A stretch of 39,459 nt of DNA, from the NCBI RefSeq assembly GCF_000403455.2, contig NZ_KE159717.1:222271-261729 (forward strand), in the 5' to 3' direction. The notes beneath the pieces were generated by a model. That model saw only the letters and a list, made by a program, of their open reading frames with translations, did not search any database and was not told the DNA's origin. Of this stretch, positions 1 to 8,848 are shown one piece after another (within the stretch, counting starts at the first letter, position 1; every line of letters starts with the position of its first letter). This stretch comes from Dorea sp. 5-2 (GTDB taxonomy: Bacteria > Bacillota > Clostridia > Lachnospirales > Lachnospiraceae). Position numbers and translations under genes: made by a program.

Positions 1-60
1 ATAGCATACCTAATTTTGAAATCGTTACAGCTTAATACATTCAAGCATATTAGATTCTGA

Positions 61-198
61 ATAATTGCTTACGGCAGAGATATTGCGATACGCCAGCAGT
101 CAGAACTTGTAATTCATGACCGACATGGCCGCATTCGTGATAAGGATAGCTACGGTATGATCCTTGTCCACCCAAAGATACTAAATTTTAAATCTTAG
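61..198 (+). pseudogene. DUF2188-type protein remnant, frameshifted
   Basis: This is the C-terminal end of a DUF2188-like small protein, a family common in Firmicutes mobile elements. The frame reads ...SELVIHDRHGRIRDKDSYG, the family's characteristic tail, and then runs off into a non-family end that stops at 196-198. In the next frame from base 156 the expected ending appears, YDPCPPKDTKF and stop at 189-191. One base is therefore missing near 154-156. A stop at 58-60 closes the frame upstream, and no start was found. I regard it as a decayed relic. Assignment rests on recalled family pattern only. Confidence 0.5.
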
Positions 199-222
199 CT
201 ATAATTTTAAATTACTACACCA

Positions 223-252
223 GTGGTGCTGAACCTCTCAGCACCACTTTTT
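223..252 (+). terminator. Rho-independent terminator
   Basis: A perfect 10-bp stem (GTGGTGCTGA at 223-232 with TCAGCACCAC at 238-247), a 5-base loop and five T residues form a standard terminator after the DUF2188 remnant. The T-run lies only on the plus-strand side, so it does not obviously end the minus-strand operon that stops at 272. Confidence 0.8.
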
Positions 253-271
253 CAGAAAATAATAATAATTT

Positions 272-1438
272 CTATTTTACTCTACCACAACTCTCACCAC
301 ACATTCCTACTCTCCTAATCTGATGTACAAGTGAAGCAATCCAGCCTCTCCCCTTTTTCTTCCTGCGAACCCGCAGGTGCAAAAGGAAATCCATACAGAC
401 CAGCAGTATCAATACCCCTGCAAGAACCTCCGCCAGAATAACCCTCCGCCAAAGGCCAAACATCTTCTGCCAGACAAAAAACTCCTGATGAACGGCAAGA
501 CTTTGTATCTGCTCTGCCTTATCCTTAAAAAGCCTGCTGAAAAATTCAAAATCCGACCAGTAGGTAGGCAGGTAATCGCTTCCCGGATTCGCCGCATTTA
601 CTCCCGCTATCATTATCACAAGCGCTGCCGCCAGACAGCACGGCAAGATACACCGTCTGACGATCTCCGACGCTTTAGCACCCATCTGTTCCCCCGCTTT
701 TTCATTCTCCATCTCTTTTGGCTTCTTACGGGTTTTCCTCGAAGCCGCAATTCCAATCACAATCAGGGAAACTGCCAGAATCATAAAATACAGCAGACTA
801 TCCAGAACATAATACAGCTGGCCGTCTATCTGCTGGCCGTCAGTGCTTCCAAATAGCGCTTCAATGATACTGACCGCCTGATTTACAGACTGGTCCTCCT
901 CTTTTTTGCGTACCGTAATCCCGTCAAATACTTCTCCTTCCTCTGCCGGAATCACACAGATAGGAGCACTCCCTTTCAGCACTCCGGCAATCTGCCAGTT
1001 CTTTTCATCCATTCTGACTTCCAACCCCAGCACACTATCCGAGCCAAACAACTGCCGGACCGTATCCTGGTCAAGCAGACAGACATTCTTTTCTCCTTCC
1101 GTAAAATACCTTCCGTCAGCCAGCTCCTTCCCAAAGACGGCGGCCGGCTGCCCCTTCATCTGATAGCAGGATACTTTCTGGTCGTGCCCGGTATCCTCGG
1201 ACAACACCTTGAAATCCCCGCATGCTTTCCAGACTGCCCCTTCTGAAAAAATCTCACTGTTTTCACTTTTTTTCCATTGCTCAAAAGCCGTTTCTGTCAC
1301 TGCCCCTGCCGGATAAGACAAGGAAATCATGTCTGCCTGTTCCTTTAACCGCAAAAGCCCGTTTATGATCCAGATATTTACCATGACAAATACCAACATC
1401 AGCACCAGGATTCTGATTTTCTGCCATCTTATTTTCAT
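272..1438 (-). CDS. MacB/FtsX-type ABC transporter permease
   Basis: Membrane permease of the MacB/FtsX type (about 388 aa). It has one N-terminal membrane helix (about residues 5-26), then a large extracytoplasmic region containing the MacB-like stretch GKELADGRYFTEGEKNVCLL, followed by a helix near its end and two more helices in the C-terminal third. That is the 1+3 topology of the family. I chose the ATG at 1438 because AGGTGA lies just upstream; a longer frame opens at 1516 but has no ribosome site. It is the last gene of a five-gene minus-strand operon, directly after an HlyD/MacA-type adaptor, so the two probably act together. The MacB-type ATPase that would power them is not in the window. 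Confidence 0.7.
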   Translation of the reverse strand: MKIRWQKIRILVLMLVFVMVNIWIINGLLRLKEQADMISLSYPAGAVTETAFEQWKKSENSEIFSEGAVWKACGDFKVLSEDTGHDQKVSCYQMKGQPAAVFGKELADGRYFTEGEKNVCLLDQDTVRQLFGSDSVLGLEVRMDEKNWQIAGVLKGSAPICVIPAEEGEVFDGITVRKKEEDQSVNQAVSIIEALFGSTDGQQIDGQLYYVLDSLLYFMILAVSLIVIGIAASRKTRKKPKEMENEKAGEQMGAKASEIVRRCILPCCLAAALVIMIAGVNAANPGSDYLPTYWSDFEFFSRLFKDKAEQIQSLAVHQEFFVWQKMFGLWRRVILAEVLAGVLILLVCMDFLLHLRVRRKKKGRGWIASLVHQIRRVGMCGESCGRVK

Positions 1439-1524
1439 TCTCTCACCTATGCCTGTTTCCATACAAAATGCATTGATCCCATTCTTATCACTTTCATAGA
1501 TAATTATCATCCGCATATCCGTTT

Positions 1525-2928
1525 TTACTCTTTCAGCCTTACCCTGTCTCCTTCTACCACATACTTTTCAGATGATACAATCACCTGATCCGTGTTCGTA
1601 AGCGTGGAAGTGATTGCCGCACTTTTCGCATCTTTCTCTAACACAGTAACCGGAACGCGCTTTGCAGTCTGCAGCGTGCCAAGCATACGGTCTTCCTCGG
1701 AAAGAACCAGACAGTACGCTTCATTTGCATCTTCCCGCAGTGCGCTAAGCGGTATAATCTGGTCATACTCTTTTTCTGATGAGGTCTCAATACTCCAGGT
1801 AAACTGTTCCCCGCCTCCCACATTTGTATTCTCCGGAAGCGGCGCTCGCCAGAATGTCTGCATAGAAGAAGCGCCTTGGCCTGCCGCATCGTCCCCGCTG
1901 CCTCCCTCTGCTATTTCTCCCGTCTCCATTCCTATGGATTCAATCTTTACGGTTTTTTTCTTCCCTGCTGCAAGCTGGACTCCCACTTCGGCGCCGACCT
2001 TTAATTTTTCTTTATCTTCTGCCTTGACCATGCCCTTTAGCTGGAAACCGCCGCTCCCAGTCACAAAGATTTCCGAGCCTGTAGTCACCGCGCCGGCCTG
2101 CACACCAACCTGCAATACGGTACAATCTAAAACTGCGCAGATCTTACCGTCTGCCGCCTGATAGGACAAAAGCCGTTCCAGCTCCTTTCTGGCCTGTTCA
2201 ACCTGCACCTGCGCTGCTTCGGCTCCCAAAAGTGCCGCCTGGGCTGCATTTGCTGCATTCGTATTCTGGGCCGCATCCTCCTGTCTTGCCAATTCATAAG
2301 CATTCTGTGCCTGGTTTACGGCCTGCTGGGCTGTCTGTACTTCTGCATTCGCTTCCTGAAGTGCTGCTTCCAGCTCCTGCTTCTTCGCAGCAACGTCGTC
2401 CTCTTCCCCATCCGGTACAGGCGAATTAATAAACTGGTTGTAGGCTGCCTCCGCCTCCGCCGCTTTCTGCTGGGCCGTCTGAAGCCCAAGCTGCGCCTCG
2501 GAAAGCGTCTGTCCTGCCCCTGTCGTTGCCGGAACCCTCGCCGGTTCCCTGGCAGACACCTGCTGCTGTGATACCTGCAATTCTAACTGGTTCAGTTCAG
2601 CCTGTTTCTTATCAATTGACTGCTGCAGATACTCCTTACGGAATTGAACCAGACGCTCCCCCGCTTTTACCGTGCTTCCCGGATCTGCCACCCATTCCAC
2701 CTGCTGTTCAGGCCATAAAAATAACTGGTCCTGCTGTACCGTCACCACAGTACCGTTCCCATCGTAAGAATAAGACAGCTTTCCCCGTCCCACCTTCTCT
2801 ACTCCCACCTGAGCTACCAGCATAGAGGCTGCCGCTCTGGAAATAACCCCGCCGGCCGCCATAATGATCAGAAATCCGGCAATAATCCGAATCATCCATT
2901 TTTGATTTATCTTTTTTTTCCTGTCCAC
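1525..2928 (-). CDS. HlyD/MacA-type membrane fusion (adaptor) protein
   Basis: Periplasmic-adaptor-like subunit of an efflux ABC system (467 aa). After a short basic N-terminus comes one membrane anchor (about residues 12-30), a first barrel/lipoyl half, a long Ala/Gln/Glu-rich coiled coil (about 75-250), the second lipoyl half (ICAVLDCTVLQVGVQAGAVT) and a beta-barrel with a C-terminal domain, the usual HlyD order. I chose the GTG at 2928, preceded by GGAAGGATT. Longer readings run into the preceding permease gene, which ends at 3006. Its neighbours are sugar-type permeases upstream and a MacB-like permease downstream. A loop near residues 340-365 is low-complexity (Gly/Ala/Ser). Confidence 0.8.
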   Translation of the reverse strand: MDRKKKINQKWMIRIIAGFLIIMAAGGVISRAAASMLVAQVGVEKVGRGKLSYSYDGNGTVVTVQQDQLFLWPEQQVEWVADPGSTVKAGERLVQFRKEYLQQSIDKKQAELNQLELQVSQQQVSAREPARVPATTGAGQTLSEAQLGLQTAQQKAAEAEAAYNQFINSPVPDGEEDDVAAKKQELEAALQEANAEVQTAQQAVNQAQNAYELARQEDAAQNTNAANAAQAALLGAEAAQVQVEQARKELERLLSYQAADGKICAVLDCTVLQVGVQAGAVTTGSEIFVTGSGGFQLKGMVKAEDKEKLKVGAEVGVQLAAGKKKTVKIESIGMETGEIAEGGSGDDAAGQGASSMQTFWRAPLPENTNVGGGEQFTWSIETSSEKEYDQIIPLSALREDANEAYCLVLSEEDRMLGTLQTAKRVPVTVLEKDAKSAAITSTLTNTDQVIVSSEKYVVEGDRVRLKE

Positions 2929-3005
2929 TTCGTCAATCCTTCCATAATTAGTGTCTTGTCTCGTTGACAGACAAGCGAACCCATACATATCCCTGTAAAA
3001 AGTGG

Positions 3006-3848
3006 TTAAGCCTTCACCCCGGATGCCACAATCCCCTGTTCCAGGCTGTCCTGGCCATAGAAGAACAAAAGCAGCGCCGGAAGCAGTGTTATGATGGATG
3101 CCGCAAAAGCTGCCGCAATCTCCGTATTTACCATCTGCGGCAGATAAAGCGACAGGGGCCACAGCGCCTCTGTCTTAAGGTATGTCATTGGCTGTTCGAT
3201 TGTATTCCAGTATTCCAGAAATCCCAGTATCAGGATAGAGAAAATACCTGGCATCCCCAGCGGTATGCCCATAGATACAAATATCCTTAAGTCCCCGGCG
3301 CCGTCAATCTTTGCCGCCTCCAGCAGTTCCTTCGGAATACCTGCAAAGGTCTTCTGCAGGATAAATACCGGCAGTGTGGAGAAAATACCCGGCAGGATCA
3401 CCGCCGCACGGGTGTCCATTAAGTCCATCGTATTCAGGACCAGATACCCAGATACCATTGTTACCTGAAACGGCAGGATCATCAGAAGCATATAAAGAAA
3501 CCACAGCACCTTTTTCCCCGGAAAACGGAACTGGGCAAATGCCCATGCCGCAGGCACCGCTGCAAGGAGCTGCCCTGCCAGCACCAGGATGGTCTGTATC
3601 ATGGAATTCCAGAAAGCGGTAAAATACTCCGGCGAATCCAGCAAAAGGCGGACATACGCGCGCAATGTCGGGTACATGGGGAAAACACGCAGTTTTGCAC
3701 TTTCCCCATAATCTGCAAGCACCGCGCCGCATGTTTCCAGAAGTTCCTGTCTTCCCATCAGAGAATTTGCAGTAAGCATAAAGAGCGGAAATACCATAAC
3801 CGCAAGGACAATCAGAAGGAACACCCTAAGAGCCCACTGCACCAGCAC
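3006..3848 (-). CDS. Carbohydrate ABC transporter permease, MalG type
   Basis: Inner-membrane permease of a CUT1-like sugar ABC importer (280 aa). It has about six membrane helices and the EAA loop that contacts the ATPase (LLEAAKIDGAGDLRIFVSMG then IPLGMPGI, about residues 172-200). The start is interesting: a GTG at 3848 lies one base after the stop of the preceding permease (3850) and has GGAGG seven bases upstream. An in-frame GTG at 3905 also has a GGAGG, but it would overlap the previous gene by 56 bases. I prefer 3848. It should pair with the 3850-4785 product and receive substrate from the 4727-6976 lipoprotein. No ATPase is encoded here, so a shared MsmK-type ATPase elsewhere is inferred. 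Confidence 0.88.
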   Translation of the reverse strand: MLVQWALRVFLLIVLAVMVFPLFMLTANSLMGRQELLETCGAVLADYGESAKLRVFPMYPTLRAYVRLLLDSPEYFTAFWNSMIQTILVLAGQLLAAVPAAWAFAQFRFPGKKVLWFLYMLLMILPFQVTMVSGYLVLNTMDLMDTRAAVILPGIFSTLPVFILQKTFAGIPKELLEAAKIDGAGDLRIFVSMGIPLGMPGIFSILILGFLEYWNTIEQPMTYLKTEALWPLSLYLPQMVNTEIAAAFAASIITLLPALLLFFYGQDSLEQGIVASGVKA

Positions 3849-3849
3849 T

Positions 3850-4785
3850 TTATATCCTCCGCTCTTCGATTTTCTTTGTATGATTTTTCCACCATTCTTC
3901 CGCACCCAGTATCCCTCCTGTCAGAATGACTAACATCACAGCCGCCGCCGTCATCTTCTGAATATCCAGATTCACAAACCAGTTGTTGAAAAGATGCTGC
4001 AGCATATAAATACTCTCATGGGGATAGTCTCCCGCCAGCAGATACGCCTCCCGGAATACCCGGAATGCGTTTACAAACGAAAGGAGCCCCGTTACAAATG
4101 TTGTTTCTTTTAACTGCGGCAGGGTAATATACCAGAAACAGGCCCATTCTCCCGCCCCCTGTACCCTTGCCGCCTCATACTGCTCCTCTGGAATCGCGCC
4201 AAGCCCCGCGAGCCAGAGTATCATGTCATAGCCAAGATTCTTCCATATATAACAGGCAACCAGTATCCAGAACGCCGAGTCAGACGCAAGCCAGTCACGT
4301 CCAGTAATCCCGAATATTCCTACAAGCTGCCCAAGCCATCCTTTTTCATCAAATACCATCTGAAAGAAAACCACTACAGATGCCGCCGGAATCGCCATCG
4401 GAAGAAGGAACCCTGTCTTCATCCATCTCTGGAACTTTGTCACATGGCCTACTAAAACCGCTGTGCCAAGCGACAGGACCAGAAGCAGGGGAAGGCAGAC
4501 CGCCATGAATCTCGCCGTATTCCCTGCTGCCAAGCGAAACGCCTCATTCTCCACCACCATCCGGTAGTTTTCCATGCCCACAAATCCGCTGCCTACTGCC
4601 TGCTGAAAAGACCTTTTGACAACATCCATAAATGGAATGAGCACGAAGCCCCCCGTCCCCAGGAGGCTTGGGAGCAGGAACAGGTATCCGTTCCTGACCT
4701 CCCTTCCTTGTCTTTCCGATCTCTTTTTATTCCGCAAGGTACGTATCCACTTTCTGTGCGATGTTTTTTGCTGCCGTTTTTGCAT
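3850..4785 (-). CDS. Carbohydrate ABC transporter permease, MalF/UgpA type
   Basis: Partner permease of the sugar-type importer (311 aa). An arginine/lysine-rich N-terminus is followed by NGYLFLLPSLLGTGGFVLIP, the typical first helix of MalF-type proteins, then five more helices and the EAA loop (EAARVQGAGEWACFWYITLP). I chose the ATG at 4785 because GGGAGG sits eight bases upstream. This start lies inside the last 59 bases of the solute-binding gene, whose stop is at 4727, so the two are translationally coupled. A shorter start after 4727 would have a weaker ribosome site. Confidence 0.85.
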   Translation of the reverse strand: MQKRQQKTSHRKWIRTLRNKKRSERQGREVRNGYLFLLPSLLGTGGFVLIPFMDVVKRSFQQAVGSGFVGMENYRMVVENEAFRLAAGNTARFMAVCLPLLLVLSLGTAVLVGHVTKFQRWMKTGFLLPMAIPAASVVVFFQMVFDEKGWLGQLVGIFGITGRDWLASDSAFWILVACYIWKNLGYDMILWLAGLGAIPEEQYEAARVQGAGEWACFWYITLPQLKETTFVTGLLSFVNAFRVFREAYLLAGDYPHESIYMLQHLFNNWFVNLDIQKMTAAAVMLVILTGGILGAEEWWKNHTKKIEERRI

Positions 4786-6976
4786 CAACATTTCCTCCCA
4801 GACATTCATCTGCCTCTGTCTGATAAATATTCCAGATGACACAGTCCTGTGTAGCCGGCTTCTCTAATGTGCGGCAAATGGCAATCAGGCCATCGACCTC
4901 CTCTTCTGTCGGGTAGCTTACATCCAGCACAATCTCTTCCTCGCCTTCAAACTTCCAGCTTGACATGGTCACAAGCCCTGTTGCATATTCACTTGCCAGC
5001 TCCTCCTTGAGGATTCCCATTCCGGATTCCAATACCGACAATCCGTCTCCTACTGGCTTGCCCTGTACTTCCGGCGAAAACAGATACTTCACAAATTCCT
5101 CTGCGATGTCCTTCTGCTTTGTGTCTTTATTAATTCCTATGATACCTTTCGGTATATAAAGCCCATCCAGTGTATCCGGTGAAAGACTCATCTGACGCAT
5201 AAGCGTATACGGGGTCATCATATCCGTCACGCTTGCAATCTTACTGGTGGCGACGCTGTCCGGATGGTTGATAATGGCTGCGCTTCCTCCGTTGCTGAAC
5301 ATATCCTGCTGGAAAATCTTTGCCGCCGTTCCCATATCCATCTGGGCCGACCCGTCCTCGTCGAATATCTCCGCCCGCGCATTTGCCGCAATCTTAACTT
5401 CTATCTCCAGCAGATCTGCCAGCTTCTCCTGGTCAACCTTGCCGTCCTTATTAATAACCTCATCCTGATACATCTGAAATAAGAAATCACGGATATAATC
5501 CCTCTGCGCAATTCCAAATATGCTTGCCTGGGGATGCTCTTCCAAGTAGGATTTCAGGCTGTCAAGGGATGACAGCGCTGCTTTTGTATTTTCATCCCCG
5601 TATATCACCGGCACGCTGAATTTCACCGGCATCCCGTATATCTTTCCGTCCTTCTGCGCTGTGCTTTTCAATATGGATTCCAGGTACGTCTCCTGCGCTG
5701 TCAGCCCATCTGCCAGATCCGTCAGGTCAGCCAGGATTCCTTTCTCAATATACGACTCTGCCGAGAGTCCGTCTAACAGAAGTACATCTGCCCCGTTTCC
5801 TCCAAGCAGCTCTGTGTTCAGGGTACGGATATCGTCCATGGTAATCCCTTCCTCTTTCCCCGAAGTCAGGAATTCTACTTTAACATCCGGATGTGCCTTC
5901 TGGAATCCAAGAAGCGCATCCTCTACCGTCGCATTTTCCGAAAGGCCGAATACCCTCAGCGTATTTTCGGGAACCGCCATTGCCTCGGCGTCATACACAT
6001 AATGCATAAGACTCCACGTTGACGCCTTTGGCTGGCTGTAGAGGACATAAAAATCATCCTCCTGCCCTTTTATGAACCCCGCTATACGGTTCAAAGAAGA
6101 GCCCATTGACGCCATCGTGCCATCCAGGATTACTTCTCCAACCTCATTGCCCAATACCATCCGCATGATACCTTCTCCGGAAATGATGTACCAGTTTTCT
6201 TCATTCCCGCACATCATGATCCCTTCCTGCTGGTCAATCTTCATCGTGCCCTTCTCTGCTGCCCCGGAATCATAGATCGTAACCACGCCATCCTCCGTAT
6301 TTGCTGCCATATCCCCGTTTTCCGCCGCAAAAAGCATCCTCTGCTCGCTGGAACTGCCTTCTACACTGTTAAGCTCCTGCATGACCTCCATCGAAGAGGC
6401 GTCGATCACTACCACCTTTGACTGGTACATGTCACTCAGCCAGTAGTTCCCTGCACCGTCAACCTGAAGATTGGTCACCGCAGGATACCCGTTATCGCCC
6501 TGCTGGCTAAGATAAGGAATGGACTGCTCAGCACCTGTCTGTCCGTCCTCACTTTTTGCAATATGCGTAAGCATCTCTTCGTCCGTACTTCTTGCAATCT
6601 GTGCCCCCTCTTTTGTTTCCTGTATCTCCTGCAGGCGGAGGTTCTGCCCTCCGTAAAGCTGGCCAATCCAGTCCAGCGGGGTCTGTTCCCAGTTTCCTTC
6701 CTTATATTCGTAACGGAACACCTTCGTATCTTCTGCCTCTGAAAATAGAACCGGGTTTCCATCCTTTGACTTTGCCATGTTCAGGATCTTCTCCCCCTCC
6801 TGTATCGGCAGTTCCATATCATTCTCCACATAACGGCCCTTCACAGAAGTATTCTCTTTATTCTGTTCTTCCGTTTTTCCCTTGCCGCAGCCGGATAATA
6901 AACCTGCTGCCAATACGGCAGATAACAAAAATGCCGCCGTACGCTTTACGTATCTTCCATGCCTTCCCATTTTCAT
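4727..6976 (-). CDS. Large solute-binding lipoprotein with propeller-like N-terminal domain
   Basis: Secreted lipoprotein (749 aa) with a signal peptide and lipobox LLSGC, Cys30. Residues about 45-335 look like repeated beta-strand blades with propeller-type phrases (VTNLQVDGAGNYWLSD, KVVVIDASSMEVM, DFYVLYSQPKAS). Residues about 340-749 match family-1 sugar-binding proteins: NTLRVFGLSENATVEDALLG, FQKAHPDVKVEFL, GADVLLLDG, DGKIYGMPVKFSVPVIYGD and the AEEFVKYLFSPEVQG hinge. Ordinary binding proteins are about 400-450 aa, so this is a fusion about 300 residues longer. It heads the operon with the two permeases. The ligand cannot be read from sequence. The ATG at 6976 has GGGAG nine bases upstream. 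Confidence 0.8.
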   Translation of the reverse strand: MKMGRHGRYVKRTAAFLLSAVLAAGLLSGCGKGKTEEQNKENTSVKGRYVENDMELPIQEGEKILNMAKSKDGNPVLFSEAEDTKVFRYEYKEGNWEQTPLDWIGQLYGGQNLRLQEIQETKEGAQIARSTDEEMLTHIAKSEDGQTGAEQSIPYLSQQGDNGYPAVTNLQVDGAGNYWLSDMYQSKVVVIDASSMEVMQELNSVEGSSSEQRMLFAAENGDMAANTEDGVVTIYDSGAAEKGTMKIDQQEGIMMCGNEENWYIISGEGIMRMVLGNEVGEVILDGTMASMGSSLNRIAGFIKGQEDDFYVLYSQPKASTWSLMHYVYDAEAMAVPENTLRVFGLSENATVEDALLGFQKAHPDVKVEFLTSGKEEGITMDDIRTLNTELLGGNGADVLLLDGLSAESYIEKGILADLTDLADGLTAQETYLESILKSTAQKDGKIYGMPVKFSVPVIYGDENTKAALSSLDSLKSYLEEHPQASIFGIAQRDYIRDFLFQMYQDEVINKDGKVDQEKLADLLEIEVKIAANARAEIFDEDGSAQMDMGTAAKIFQQDMFSNGGSAAIINHPDSVATSKIASVTDMMTPYTLMRQMSLSPDTLDGLYIPKGIIGINKDTKQKDIAEEFVKYLFSPEVQGKPVGDGLSVLESGMGILKEELASEYATGLVTMSSWKFEGEEEIVLDVSYPTEEEVDGLIAICRTLEKPATQDCVIWNIYQTEADECLGGNVDAKTAAKNIAQKVDTYLAE

Positions 6977-7351
6977 TCACATAATCTCCCTTCATACATA
7001 CATAATGCGCAGTTTATGAACAGCTGCACGCCAGCTTGCTGAAAGCAGGCAGGTCATAAATGCTATCTACCACTATACACATTTTTCCTCAAAAAGACTT
7101 CCAAGAACAAAACTACTTTTCCGCCCTTTGTTAAGGTTTTTTTGAGGTTTCCATCATCTCACAGCATTTTACATTCACCACCGCCCCTGACTCTGGCTCC
7201 TCCACATCTGCCTCGATTCCTCCCCTGTAACCAAGAGGATGCTAAAAAGGGCCCTGCCGGAAAATGATTTGTTTCCCGGCGAGCCCTTTTTAGTACCATC
7301 TCATATTATGTACATCCACTCCATCCTGCCAATATAAAACAGCTCATCTGC
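6977..7351 (-). other. Intergenic region upstream of the transport operon
   Basis: No gene seen. It holds the leader of the minus-strand operon and the terminator at 7243-7292. An inverted repeat CCTCAAAAA (7087-7095) and TTTTTGAGG (7139-7147), about 150 bases upstream of the start, could be an operator. I could not find a convincing -35/-10 pair. Confidence 0.4.
7243..7292 (-). terminator. Rho-independent terminator, probably bidirectional
   Basis: Outer stem TAAAAAGGGC (7243-7252) with GCCCTTTTTA (7283-7292), inner stem GCCGG (7256-7260) with CCGGC (7276-7280). It lies downstream of the small lipoprotein gene, reading toward the transport operon, and the built-in A and T runs would let it work in both directions. 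Confidence 0.75.
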
Positions 7352-7897
7352 TCAATTACCAAAATCCATAATCATTACGGAAGAAGCATGTATGGTATCG
7401 CCATCCCTCGTACCTGATACTTCTGCCGACCTGCCGCTTACCAAATCAGCGCTGCTGCCCGGTGTATCTGTATGCGTTGCCCCCATATCCGTAGATGAGC
7501 GCACCGTAAAGGTGGTCTGTTCTGTAAATATAATCTCCAACTGTTTCGCTTCCTCCGGATCAAGCACCGCAACCTGCCCCGCATCTCCCTGGTCGTCTGT
7601 CTGAATCTCCTTTCCCGTAAAAGAGCCTTCTAAAACTTCTCCTATTTCTACTGACAGCCCGTTTATCGGTGTGCCTGTGCTTTCCGTCTCCCCGGCTATC
7701 TCTGGATTGTCACTGTCCGGCGTCTGCCCTGCCTGTGTATCTTCCGTCTTCTTTTCCGGTTTTGAAGCTCCCTGTGTATCTGTATCTTTCGTGCTGTCTT
7801 CCTTTCCGCTTCCGCATGCCACAAGCAGCAGCGCCAGAAGGGCTGCAACTGCCATGACGCATAATCTTCGGTTTCTGTTCTTTCCTTCATTTGCCAT
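7352..7897 (-). CDS. Small secreted lipoprotein, unknown function
   Basis: A 181-aa lipoprotein with a basic N-terminus, hydrophobic core and lipobox LLVAC (Cys28). A Thr/Glu/Asp/Lys-rich linker (about 30-75) leads to a compact C-terminal domain with INGLSVEIGEVLEGSFTGKE and SAEVSGTRDGDTIHASSVMI, which suggests a small beta-barrel fold. No family was recognised. Start ATG with AGGATT ten bases upstream. The plus-strand two-component operon diverges from it 267 bases away and itself ends in a small anchored beta-domain protein, so a shared envelope-sensing role is possible but only inferred. Confidence 0.7.
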   Translation of the reverse strand: MANEGKNRNRRLCVMAVAALLALLLVACGSGKEDSTKDTDTQGASKPEKKTEDTQAGQTPDSDNPEIAGETESTGTPINGLSVEIGEVLEGSFTGKEIQTDDQGDAGQVAVLDPEEAKQLEIIFTEQTTFTVRSSTDMGATHTDTPGSSADLVSGRSAEVSGTRDGDTIHASSVMIMDFGN

Positions 7898-8094
7898 CTC
7901 TAAAATCCTGCCTTTCTAAAATATTTGTCATATATATCCTACCAATCCATTCTCTAAAAAAACTCTAAAGCTGCTAAAATTTTTGTGAAATTAAAATCCA
8001 ATCTTTTATCCTCGCCCCATCCCCTCCCACCAAACATGAAAAGATTTATAAAATACAAAAACGGCCCTTCATTTCGCAAAAGAGAACGAGGTTA

Positions 8095-8123
8095 TTGTCC
8101 GCAGTCTGCCCTAATGATAGAAT
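8095..8123 (+). promoter_or_regulatory. Sigma-A-like promoter of the two-component operon
   Basis: TTGTCC (8095-8100), a 17-base spacer and TAGAAT (8118-8123) lie 42 bases before the response-regulator start. The -10 matches five of six consensus bases and the -35 four of six. Confidence 0.5.
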
Positions 8124-8164
8124 CGCATTGTGATTTATATGATTCAAAGTAAGGAGTGTGAAAG

Positions 8165-8848
8165 ATGCGTATTTTAATTGTAGAAGACGACAGAGAATTA
8201 TGCAGCGCCTTAAAATTACAGCTTTCTGCCAAAAAACATACTGTTGACTGCTGCCACGCCGGAAGTGAGGCGATCTATCTTGCCATGTCCGGCGCTTACG
8301 ACCTAATTCTTTTGGACCGCATGCTGCCGGAGCTCGACGGACTGGCCATCCTGAAAGCCATCCGCCAGAATCACATCAGCATACCCATCATCCTGACAAC
8401 TGCACTGAGTTCTGTAGACGACCGGATTGCCGGCCTGGACTGCGGGGCAGACGACTATCTGGTAAAACCCTACGCCATAGAGGAGCTCCTTGCGCGTATC
8501 CGCGCCCTCTCCAGAAGGCCCCTTGCATTTTCAGACCAGACCTGTCTATCCTTTCTGGATATCCAGTTCGATATGGAGGCCAGGATTCTGACCTGCAACG
8601 AAAAAGAGCAACGCCTTTCCAAACAAAAGGCTCTCCTCATGGAATTCTTCTTACGCAATCCGGGAAAGACCCTGACAAGGGAACAGATCTTCCTGCGTGT
8701 CTGGGGTTCGGAAAGCGCCGTAGAAGACGGCAATCTTGATACATATATTTATTTCCTCAGAAAACACCTGCGCTCTTTAGGGAGCTGCGCAAATATTGCC
8801 ACAGTACATGGCATGGGATACCGATTGGAGGACGGCAATGTTTCCTAA
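8165..8848 (+). CDS. OmpR-family response regulator
   Basis: DNA-binding response regulator of 227 aa. The receiver domain (1-115) has the acidic pocket VEDD, phospho-acceptor Asp51 in LILLDRMLPELDG, the Thr78/79 switch and Lys101 in DDYLVKPY. The C-terminal winged helix (about 128-225) carries LTREQIFLRVWGSE and the YIYFLRKHLR recognition region. AAGGAG lies eight bases before the ATG. The kinase gene starts inside its last codons (8838), so the two are translationally coupled. Targets are unknown; the divergent lipoprotein and the DUF3221-like gene are natural candidates. Confidence 0.95.
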   Translation: MRILIVEDDRELCSALKLQLSAKKHTVDCCHAGSEAIYLAMSGAYDLILLDRMLPELDGLAILKAIRQNHISIPIILTTALSSVDDRIAGLDCGADDYLVKPYAIEELLARIRALSRRPLAFSDQTCLSFLDIQFDMEARILTCNEKEQRLSKQKALLMEFFLRNPGKTLTREQIFLRVWGSESAVEDGNLDTYIYFLRKHLRSLGSCANIATVHGMGYRLEDGNVS

